Origin: Cognatiyoonia koreensis | GTDB taxonomy: Bacteria; Pseudomonadota; Alphaproteobacteria; Rhodobacterales; Rhodobacteraceae | Direction: 5' to 3' | Length of the DNA stretch: 64,000 bases | Assembly (NCBI RefSeq): GCF_900109295.1 | Contig: NZ_FOIZ01000001.1 | Coordinates: 1,116,001 to 1,180,000 of the forward strand | Shown: in pieces, positions 16,612-23,100 of the stretch | Layout: every line of letters starts with the position of its first letter | Position numbering within the stretch: position 1 is the stretch's first letter | Translations under genes and position numbers: made by a program | The notes under the pieces: generated by a model | The model's database searches: none | What the model was told of the DNA's origin: nothing | Seen by the model: only the letters and a program-made list of their open reading frames with translations

Positions 16612-17712
16612 CTAGATCCAGAAGTTCTCTTGAACTTCTGCGTTGAACGTTCCGTCTTGGGTAAAGACCGAAAGCTCGGTTCCCGCATCCCAATGTGTCA
16701 TGCGTACCATTCCGATCGCAACATTGGTTCCATAGTCGGGCGACTTGGCAGCAGAGGTCACCTGCCCGACTTTCTTGTTCTTTGCCATCAATGGCCACGG
16801 ACGATCGCACGGCGGCAAATCACCGCTCACGCTTATCGGCCGGATTTGCTGGTTCGGCCCTTCCCTTGCAACTCGCAATAGCGCATCGCGCCCGACACAT
16901 CCAATCGCAGTTTGGGTCGAACAGAAGCGGCCCAGTCCACATTCATGAGGTGTGTTCCAGCGAGTCATATCATTTCCATAGGACAGCAAACCGCCTTCGA
17001 TCCGTTCGATCAGGTTCGGACATCCCGCACGGACATCCAAGTCTTTGCCAGCTTCCATCAGCGCATGCCAAAGCGGCATTCCGTTTTCCGTACCGTCAAC
17101 GTAAATCTCGAAACCGCCTTGCTTAGAATATCCCGAGCGCGCAACAGCCATGCTGACACCATTAAAGTCAAACCAGCCAAAACGGAAAAATTTGATGCTG
17201 CGCACCGCATCGCCGAATACGCGCACCATCAGGTCATCGGCGAGTGGGCCCTGCACACCAAGCGGCGACACGTCGGGTTCATCGACCAGAACGTCAAGTC
17301 GATAGCCATAGGCAAGGCCCTTGACCCAGAACAGTAGATCACTGTCGGCAATTGAAATCCACCAACGATCCTCGGATAGCTTGAGCGCAACCGGATCATT
17401 CAACATACCACCAGTCTCATCAACGATGGGAACGTAATAGCACTGCCCCGGGAGCATGCCACGCAAGTCACGCGGGGTCAGCATCTGCATAAGGCGCCCT
17501 GCGTCAGGACCCCGCAATTCTATTTGGCGCTCACATGAAACGTCCCAGATTTGAACGGCTTTCTTAAGGTGGTGGTAGTCCTCGACAACACTGTCAAATA
17601 CCGTGGGCAAAAGCATATGATTATAGACAGTGTAGCCTTTGGCACCGGCAGCTTCGACGCCAGCAGAAAACGGTGTGCGCCGGATACGCCGGGACGGAGC
17701 GATTTTTGCCAT
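16612..17712 (-). CDS. dmdA: Dimethylsulfoniopropionate demethylase DmdA
   Basis: A 366-residue GcvT-fold enzyme that moves one methyl of DMSP to tetrahydrofolate, giving methylmercaptopropionate, the first step of the demethylation pathway. 'AKGYTVYNHMLLPTVF', 'LKKAVQIWDVSCERQIELRGPDA' and 'GIGMV'-type C-terminal segments (VAIGMVRMTHWDAG) match DmdA rather than GcvT. It is followed by acuI, as in other roseobacters. The ATG at 17712 shares a base with the stop of the upstream small gene (TGATG) and has GAGAGGAAG nine bases upstream. That places it as the fifth gene of a six-gene operon starting at 19930. Confidence 0.96.
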   Translation of the reverse strand: MAKIAPSRRIRRTPFSAGVEAAGAKGYTVYNHMLLPTVFDSVVEDYHHLKKAVQIWDVSCERQIELRGPDAGRLMQMLTPRDLRGMLPGQCYYVPIVDETGGMLNDPVALKLSEDRWWISIADSDLLFWVKGLAYGYRLDVLVDEPDVSPLGVQGPLADDLMVRVFGDAVRSIKFFRFGWFDFNGVSMAVARSGYSKQGGFEIYVDGTENGMPLWHALMEAGKDLDVRAGCPNLIERIEGGLLSYGNDMTRWNTPHECGLGRFCSTQTAIGCVGRDALLRVAREGPNQQIRPISVSGDLPPCDRPWPLMAKNKKVGQVTSAAKSPDYGTNVAIGMVRMTHWDAGTELSVFTQDGTFNAEVQENFWI

Positions 17713-17963
17713 CAAAGGCTTCCTCTCAGGTTTTTCTTGCACTCTTTCGGGGGCGTGCCGCCTTGAGCATAAGCAGTGACTTTACAGGTTTTGCAGTAAT
17801 ATTCCGCCAGTGACACAGTGTCGTTCCCGGTTGGGAGCCATTTGCACTGGCCCCGGTGCATGATCCTACTTTGCGGTCCGGACCCAGAGACAGAGCTTGG
17901 CTTGGAGGCGCGCCAAATAAAGTATGCACCAATCAGCGCAAGAAGGATTAAGACGACTGGCAT
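17712..17963 (-). CDS. Small Cys-rich membrane-anchored protein in the dmd operon
   Basis: An 83-residue protein. Residues 2-15 are hydrophobic and form a membrane anchor. The rest is polar and holds four cysteines, one in RGQC, two in the CxxC of YYCKTCKV, and one in PKEC. I do not recognise the family. The CxxC and single cysteines suggest metal or thiol chemistry on the far side of the membrane or at its surface (inference). It overlaps DinB upstream and dmdA downstream by one base each (TGATG), so it is tightly coupled to both. I consider it real because of this coupling. Confidence 0.7.
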   Translation of the reverse strand: MPVVLILLALIGAYFIWRASKPSSVSGSGPQSRIMHRGQCKWLPTGNDTVSLAEYYCKTCKVTAYAQGGTPPKECKKNLRGSL

Positions 17964-18466
17964 CAGTGACGGTCCAAAAGTGCTGGGATATCTGTTGCTG
18001 GCAGTGTTTGGCCGGCAGCGGTCAACATCGCATGTACCTGTCCACGATGGTGTGTCTGATGATTAAAGAAATGGGTCACACAGACCCACATCCGATCGGT
18101 CTTTGCCTCGCCGTTGGTATTGGTCCAATTCAGATCGCCAGCCAGATCGATTGCCTTGAGGTGCCGTGCCCACTCTGTGATGCGTCCGTCCATGCGGAAT
18201 CTCTCGGCCGCCCAGACGGCTTTGGTTGGCGTCAGATGAACGCTTTCAGTGATGCCACCGGGGGGTGCCTCTCCCATGTCGAAGCGGCTCATCCAGATCA
18301 TATCACCCCAAAGCAGATGGTTCAGCGTCGCCATCACAGACCCAAAGAACGCACCCCGGTCCTTGCGCAATTCAGCATCAGACATTTTATCAACAACGTC
18401 TCGTAAACCGCTGTTCTGCCACGTATTATAACGCGCCATCAGTTGACAAAATGCCGGATCGATCAA
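17963..18466 (-). CDS. DinB family protein
   Basis: A 167-residue DinB/YfiT-like four-helix protein. The metal ligands are seen as the His in 'LNHLLWGD' and the two in HQTHHRGQVH near the C-terminus. DinB-fold proteins include thiol S-transferases and metal-dependent hydrolases, but this subgroup is uncharacterised. The start is a TTG at 18466-18464 overlapping the DUF1326 stop (TTGA), giving MIDPAFCQLMARYN; the longer upstream frame lies inside DUF1326. It sits between DUF1326 and the Cys-rich small gene in the dmd operon. A link to low-molecular-weight thiols or to THF chemistry is speculation. Confidence 0.85.
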   Translation of the reverse strand: MIDPAFCQLMARYNTWQNSGLRDVVDKMSDAELRKDRGAFFGSVMATLNHLLWGDMIWMSRFDMGEAPPGGITESVHLTPTKAVWAAERFRMDGRITEWARHLKAIDLAGDLNWTNTNGEAKTDRMWVCVTHFFNHQTHHRGQVHAMLTAAGQTLPATDIPALLDRH

Positions 18467-19170
18467 GGTTTGGGGCCTTTCCAATCGATCGGGCAAACTT
18501 CGGCTGACTTCCCGCCGAAGTCCCAGACACGGCCATAGTCGCGCACTTTTGATTTCGTGCCAGCAGCTGCAATGATGTCGGGGCCCATCCAATACTTCGA
18601 ATTGGACACCATGACCGGATGATCGGGATCGGAACCCTTCATCATTTCGATCTCGCCCTGAATTTTGCGGCCTATATAAATGCCGCGTTTGGTGCCCTCA
18701 CGGACGATCTCGACCTTCTCGCGTTCGGCACCGATTATTTCCGATACCAGCATCGTGAACAGACCTGTCGTGCCTCCTGCCTGCCCGCTGAAGATTTTGA
18801 GAATTCCGTTATAGGCCTTCTGCGTCGCGCGCTCATCGACATATGCCGCGACTTTCCAGTTTCCTTCCGCCATGCGGCCCGGGATATCGACCAAAAGGCC
18901 AACGTTCAGGCTACCAAGGTCCTCGCCTTCGAAATGTCCTTCATCAATCGCGATGGCCATCCATGCGTGGCAATGCCCCTCTGTCGGTGGGTGCGCGCCA
19001 AGTGAAACAACACATGGGCAAAACAGGGTACATGAGCAGTTGAGAAACAGCTCACCCTTGATGGCCCAGTCGGTCGGCTGCAGCTTGCGTCGCTTGGGAT
19101 TGTCCATGCGTTGGTCGATCCGCTGCGAAATAGCGATCTTGTCAGCGGGTTTTCTTGTCTTGTCAGCCAC
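18463..19170 (-). CDS. DUF1326 domain-containing protein
   Basis: A 235-residue soluble protein of the DUF1326 family. Near the N-terminus it has a dense cluster of cysteines and histidines, NCSCTLFCPC followed by GHCHAW, which looks like a metal or redox site. The start is taken as GTG at 19170, preceded by GAAGGGAC at a good distance; an ATG 21 codons later is the alternative, and the cysteine cluster is downstream of both. DUF1326 genes are commonly found beside DUF2182 genes, as here (13 bases apart). Function unknown. It is the second gene of the dmd operon. Confidence 0.87.
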   Translation of the reverse strand: MADKTRKPADKIAISQRIDQRMDNPKRRKLQPTDWAIKGELFLNCSCTLFCPCVVSLGAHPPTEGHCHAWMAIAIDEGHFEGEDLGSLNVGLLVDIPGRMAEGNWKVAAYVDERATQKAYNGILKIFSGQAGGTTGLFTMLVSEIIGAEREKVEIVREGTKRGIYIGRKIQGEIEMMKGSDPDHPVMVSNSKYWMGPDIIAAAGTKSKVRDYGRVWDFGGKSAEVCPIDWKGPKP

Positions 19171-19183
19171 TTGTATGTCCCTT

Positions 19184-19930
19184 CTAAAGCGGCCAAAAGG
19201 CCAAGATACTGCCAGCAAGGATCAGAACGACCCCCGCAGGCTTTGTCAGATGATGCCCGATATCCGGTAGCTTTTCAAAGATCATGAACAACGTCGCCAG
19301 CCCCATCCATAAGAGGGACATTACGCCTCCAACGAAACCAAGCGCCATAAATCCCCAACAACAACCCACACAATAAAAACCAAGCCCAAGGCCCATCCGC
19401 AGTCCGCCGGCAAACCCTGTCCGCCAATGGCCAAGGAAGTATGTCATTGGGCTATGACATACGCCATGGCAGACCTCTTTCGTGCGCGTGAACTGGAACC
19501 CGCCCACCACGAAAAGCAACCCGACGGACAGCCACTTCGATGTTGCAATCCCAAGCATGTCAATTGCACCCAGCATCAACAAACCTTGTTGCACCGAAGC
19601 GATAAGCGCCGCAAAACCGACCCAGACCACGAAGTAGCCGATGAGAACGCCGATCCAACCTGACCGAGTGCCATCAGCGCTGACCATGAGCCGTTCATAT
19701 GTGTTCAGCGTAGGTACCATCGTTGGCAGCATCATCGCGGCCATCATGATTGCCCACATTGCAAACAACCCGCCAAAACGAGTCATGCTGCCATCGTTCA
19801 TAACCATGCCGGAAGGCCGACCGACCAGATCAAGGCCCATAGATGTGCTCATCATGTACATCATTGCCCACGCCATAAGGATGAGCCCGAAAAACGCCAG
19901 CCAAAGAGATGTGCGGATAAGCTGCTGCAA
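19184..19930 (-). CDS. DUF2182 integral membrane protein
   Basis: A 248-residue protein with about seven hydrophobic helices and Met-rich stretches such as 'MAWAMMYMMSTSMG' and 'MWAIMMAAMMLPTMVP'. Cys/His motifs are in KEVCHGVCHSPM and FYCVGCCWGFM. Pfam describes DUF2182 as a predicted metal-binding integral membrane protein. The frame runs 45 codons upstream across the regulator start; instead TTG at 19930-19928, preceded by GGGAGG with a 6-base gap, is chosen. It is the first gene of the dmd operon, 64 bases from the divergent GntR gene and its palindromes. Confidence 0.87.
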   Translation of the reverse strand: MQQLIRTSLWLAFFGLILMAWAMMYMMSTSMGLDLVGRPSGMVMNDGSMTRFGGLFAMWAIMMAAMMLPTMVPTLNTYERLMVSADGTRSGWIGVLIGYFVVWVGFAALIASVQQGLLMLGAIDMLGIATSKWLSVGLLFVVGGFQFTRTKEVCHGVCHSPMTYFLGHWRTGFAGGLRMGLGLGFYCVGCCWGFMALGFVGGVMSLLWMGLATLFMIFEKLPDIGHHLTKPAGVVLILAGSILAFWPL

Positions 19931-19952
19931 AACGGTCCTCCCAACCGAGTCA

Positions 19953-19994
19953 TTGCTTGCAAAATGATATGTCAGACAATTAAATGTCTGACAA
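19953..19994. promoter_or_regulatory. Divergent dmd promoter region with two TGTCwGACA operators
   Basis: TGTCAGACA at 19970-19978 and TGTCTGACA at 19985-19993 are reverse complements of each other, and each is itself a nearly perfect 9-base palindrome; their centres are 15 bases apart. The motif matches the TGT-C-n-G-ACA style of GntR/FadR-family operators. On the minus strand TTGTCA and CATATC with a 17-base spacer could be -35 and -10 for the dmd operon, so a bound repressor would cover the promoter. On the plus strand TTGCTT at 19953 could be a -35. The second palindrome ends one base before the regulator ATG. Confidence 0.75.
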
Positions 19995-20732
19995 ATGAAA
20001 ATTGATCCCACGAATCCCGCCGATCTGTCCGCACAGATTGCAGAACAGATCAAAGCTGCGATCATTTCAGGTGATCTGCCGGTCGATGAACGCCTGCCCT
20101 CAGAGGCCGAAATGGCTGATCAGTTTCAAGTGTCCCGGTCAACCGTACGCGAGGCACTCAAACGGTTAGGGGCGCAATCTCTGATCCGGACGCAGCGTGG
20201 TGCCACAGGGGGTGCTTTTGTCAATCGCTTGACTTACGCACAGGCTCACGGACAACAAATCACGACGTCCACCCTGCTCCTATCGATGAACACAGTAAGT
20301 TTTGCGACAGCGTGCGAAGCCCGCTATGCGCTCGAACGCGCATGCGCCCCGCTTTCTGTTATGCGCCGCACGGCGGATCACCTGGCGACAATGCGGACCG
20401 AAACGTACCGGCAAGCGCAACCAGGCCTGACGGACGAGGCATTCTGCGCCAGTGATGTCGCCTTTCACAGGGCGTTGGTGGATGCGGCACACAATCCTGT
20501 TTTGTCGTATCAGCTGGCGGGGGCCGTCGAGGCGATGCAACCGCTGATGAACATGATTACTTTCTCGGCCCGCTCGCGCGAAAAAATTATTGCCCTGCAT
20601 ACAGCGATTGTAGATGCTATCGAAAAACAGAATGCGGCCGCAACCGATACGCATCTTGCTGAACTTGCAGCCTATACGAATGAACTCGCACAGAACGTTT
20701 TTGCAGCGCGCAATGCTCGTGCGAGCGAATGA
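19995..20732 (+). CDS. dmdR: GntR/FadR-type transcriptional regulator, probably of the dmd operon
   Basis: A 245-residue regulator. The N-terminal winged helix has 'ADQFQVSRSTVREALKRL' (residues 41-58); the C-terminal FCD ligand domain has 'DVAFHRALVDAAHNPVLSYQ' with metal-binding His positions. GntR regulators named DmdR adjoin dmdA-acuI in roseobacters and repress them. Here the same type of gene is divergent from the six-gene dmd operon, so I use that name with caution. There is no Shine-Dalgarno sequence before the ATG, and an operator ends one base upstream, so the mRNA is probably leaderless and autorepressed. Confidence 0.85.
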   Translation: MKIDPTNPADLSAQIAEQIKAAIISGDLPVDERLPSEAEMADQFQVSRSTVREALKRLGAQSLIRTQRGATGGAFVNRLTYAQAHGQQITTSTLLLSMNTVSFATACEARYALERACAPLSVMRRTADHLATMRTETYRQAQPGLTDEAFCASDVAFHRALVDAAHNPVLSYQLAGAVEAMQPLMNMITFSARSREKIIALHTAIVDAIEKQNAAATDTHLAELAAYTNELAQNVFAARNARASE

Positions 20733-20795
20733 GACTTGTGGGCCTCTACTGGTCGGCATAACGTTCGCTGCACACTATCCATAACGGGAGATTGG

Positions 20796-21842
20796 ATGAT
20801 GAAATTTGCCGCCTTACTTGGCGCCGCGTCCCTTGTGGCGCTTGCCTCTGCAACAGCCGCGCAAGACACGGACTTGCTAGTTTTTGACTACCCTGGTTTT
20901 GAAAACCCTGACTTTCATGTGGCCTATACCGAAGAGCATGGGGCCAGCCCGTCCTTCTCGTTCTTTGGTGATGAAGACGAAGCTTTTCAAAAGATCCGTT
21001 CCGGCTTTGAAGCGGATGTATCCCATATCTGCGCAGGGTCCGTCACGAAGTGGAGCGAAAGCGGCATTCTCGAACCTTGGGACACATCCAAGATTACTTC
21101 ATACGCTGAACTTGATGCGAACTTGACAGGAACCGATGTTGCCGCAGGTGAAGCCGTCTATTTTATTCCGACAGATTTTGGCTCTACTGCGATTGCATAC
21201 AACCCCGAAGAAGTTCCTGCCGAAGATGTCGCATCGCTGGAGGTCTTCAAGAACCCGGCTTATGCAGGCCGCATGACGCTGCCTGACAATGTTGATGACG
21301 CCTATGCGCTGGCATATCTGGCCACTGGCGTCGCTGACTGGACGAATGCAACCGACGAGCAGTTCGAGGCCGCATCAAACTGGCTGCGTGAAGTACATCC
21401 AAACCTACGCACATACTGGACCGATCCAGCAGAACTGGCACAGCTTTTGTCATCTGGCGAAGTCCTGGTCAGTTGGGCTTGGAACGAAACATACCCGACA
21501 ATGGTCGAAGAAGGTCGCCCTATTGCGTTCCAGCGCGAAGCGACAGAAGGATCTTCGCTTTGGCTGTGTGGATACGTCAATCTCAAGGACGGTCAGGGCA
21601 ACGAAGACAAAGCATACGACTATTTGAATGCGATGCTGGGCGAATCTTCGGTCGTGCCCCTTTTGTACGCGGGCTACGGCTCTGCCAACAAGGTCGCACT
21701 GAACGCGCAAGTTGGTCTTGAAGAACTTAAGGCCGCCGGCTTGGAGCCAATCGAAGTTCCTGTTCTGGCCCAACTTCCGATGTCCAACGAAGCCCGTGAA
21801 CGCCAGGCCGAGACATTCGAATTGATCAAAGCGGGTTTTTAG
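20796..21842 (+). CDS. ABC transporter substrate-binding protein, PotD/putrescine-like (orphan)
   Basis: A 348-residue periplasmic binding protein. A signal peptide ends around SATAAQ (residue 22), followed by a type 2 periplasmic-binding fold. Segments such as 'YFIPTDFGSTAIAYNPEEVP' and 'YLNAMLGESS' match spermidine/putrescine-type (PotD/PotF) binding proteins. The start at 20796 (ATG ATG) has GGGAG five bases upstream. No permease or ATPase gene is near. It follows the GntR gene by 63 bases on the same strand and has its own terminator, so it may be expressed with the regulator. Ligand unknown; a DMSP-related or amine compound is only a guess. Confidence 0.85.
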   Translation: MMKFAALLGAASLVALASATAAQDTDLLVFDYPGFENPDFHVAYTEEHGASPSFSFFGDEDEAFQKIRSGFEADVSHICAGSVTKWSESGILEPWDTSKITSYAELDANLTGTDVAAGEAVYFIPTDFGSTAIAYNPEEVPAEDVASLEVFKNPAYAGRMTLPDNVDDAYALAYLATGVADWTNATDEQFEAASNWLREVHPNLRTYWTDPAELAQLLSSGEVLVSWAWNETYPTMVEEGRPIAFQREATEGSSLWLCGYVNLKDGQGNEDKAYDYLNAMLGESSVVPLLYAGYGSANKVALNAQVGLEELKAAGLEPIEVPVLAQLPMSNEARERQAETFELIKAGF

Positions 21843-21864
21843 GTCCGTTTGACGTAGAATTCAG

Positions 21865-21892
21865 GGCGGTCCCAAACGGGGCCGTCTTTTTT
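21865..21892 (+). terminator. Rho-independent terminator after the solute-binding protein gene
   Basis: GGCGGTCCC (21865-21873) and GGGGCCGTC (21878-21886) form a 9-bp stem (with G-T pairs) and a 4-base loop, followed by TTTTTT. It ends 12 bases before the APH-like gene. Confidence 0.85.
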
Positions 21893-21903
21893 ATTGGAGC
21901 GCA

Positions 21904-22731
21904 ATGCACACCGTCATCAAAGACTGGAATCTGGCGCAACCGATCCTGAAGGCGCAGACAGATATCGCCGACATCTGGCAAGTGACCTGCGCCGACGGAA
22001 AGATTGCCGCGCTCAAGTGCTATCACAATAGTGACATGAAAGACGAAGGTCCGGGATTTGCGCTTCTGGCGGCAATGAAAGGTCAGACCGCGCCAGTCAT
22101 TTACAATCAGATGAATGGGGCGGTTCTGATGGAATGGCTCGAAGGGCCAACCCTTGGAGACCGGAGCCGGGGCGGCGACGATCTTGGGGCGGGTATCGCG
22201 CTTGCGGCGGCGGCAAAAGCATTTCATGCGCAGGCGGGGAATGCGCATGTGAAACTCCCACTTTGGGTGGATCAGGTGTCGCAATTGTTCTCGATGCGCT
22301 TCGCACCGGAATGTTCGGACCAATTGCGAGCCCACATCACCCGCGCGAGTACCATCGCGGTTACGCTTCTACGCACACAATCAGAAATCACGCAACTCCA
22401 TGGTGATCTGCACCATGACAACATTAAGATGACTGCACGTGGTGCCGTCGCTTTCGATGCGAAAGGGTTGCTGGGGGATCCGGCTTACGAACTTTCTCAG
22501 GCTTTGTTCAATCCACTCCATAGCCCGGACGTATACAGACCAGACCGGATTGAATCGATGTCAGACATTTCGGCTGCTGCGCTTGATGTTTCGAAACGTC
22601 GACTGATTGGCTGGGGCATCGTGAAATGTGCGCTGACAACGGTGTGGACCGCGGACGGTGCGGTCAAAGAGCAAACGCAACCAACAATTATGGGTCCCCT
22701 ACTTGATATCTGGGACCGTGAAGGAAACTAA
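21904..22731 (+). CDS. Aminoglycoside/hydroxyurea-type phosphotransferase family protein
   Basis: A 275-residue kinase-fold protein. The catalytic loop is HGDLHHDN at residues 166-173 (Asp168 as base), and a second metal-binding Asp lies in FDAKGLLGDP (185-194). The N-terminus has a lysine in AALKCYH (K38) that fits the ATP lysine. The C-terminal layout resembles the APH(6)/hydroxyurea phosphotransferase family (PF04655), which in chromosomal contexts more likely phosphorylates small metabolites than drugs. It is followed at 22735 by a DUF4345 gene (3-base gap). Substrate unknown. Confidence 0.82.
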   Translation: MHTVIKDWNLAQPILKAQTDIADIWQVTCADGKIAALKCYHNSDMKDEGPGFALLAAMKGQTAPVIYNQMNGAVLMEWLEGPTLGDRSRGGDDLGAGIALAAAAKAFHAQAGNAHVKLPLWVDQVSQLFSMRFAPECSDQLRAHITRASTIAVTLLRTQSEITQLHGDLHHDNIKMTARGAVAFDAKGLLGDPAYELSQALFNPLHSPDVYRPDRIESMSDISAAALDVSKRRLIGWGIVKCALTTVWTADGAVKEQTQPTIMGPLLDIWDREGN

Positions 22732-22734
22732 GCC

Positions 22735-23088
22735 ATGGAAATTCTCAACTACATCTTCGTCGCACTGTCGATCGGCTTGGGCTGCTTCGGTTGGTTGGCA
22801 CCAAACTACACCATGTCGGCGCTTGATTTGAAACCCGGTGATACGACCATGGGCACCTCCGAAATCCGTGCATCTGCCGGTTGCCTATTCGTCGGTCTCG
22901 GAGTCGGTGCATTACTAATTGGAACGCCGCTTGGCTTCGCTATGATTGGGTTTGCTTGGACTGGTGCCGCAATTGGTCGGATGACGTCGATTATACTCGA
23001 TGGACCAACACGCAAGAAGTGGATTTACTTTATCGTCGAAATATCAGTGGGTTTGCCAGCAATCGCTCTGAACTGGCCCGTGTCCTAA
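22735..23088 (+). CDS. DUF4345 family small membrane protein
   Basis: A 117-residue protein with four hydrophobic helices (about residues 3-20, 48-62, 65-84 and 96-113), and the RASAGCLFVGLGVGALLIG-type segment of the DUF4345 family. Function unknown. The RBS GGAAAC lies inside the end of the upstream kinase gene, three bases before the ATG context, so translation is coupled. It converges with the protease gene, 12 bases apart. Confidence 0.78.
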   Translation: MEILNYIFVALSIGLGCFGWLAPNYTMSALDLKPGDTTMGTSEIRASAGCLFVGLGVGALLIGTPLGFAMIGFAWTGAAIGRMTSIILDGPTRKKWIYFIVEISVGLPAIALNWPVS

Positions 23089-23100
23089 CAAAACGGACAA

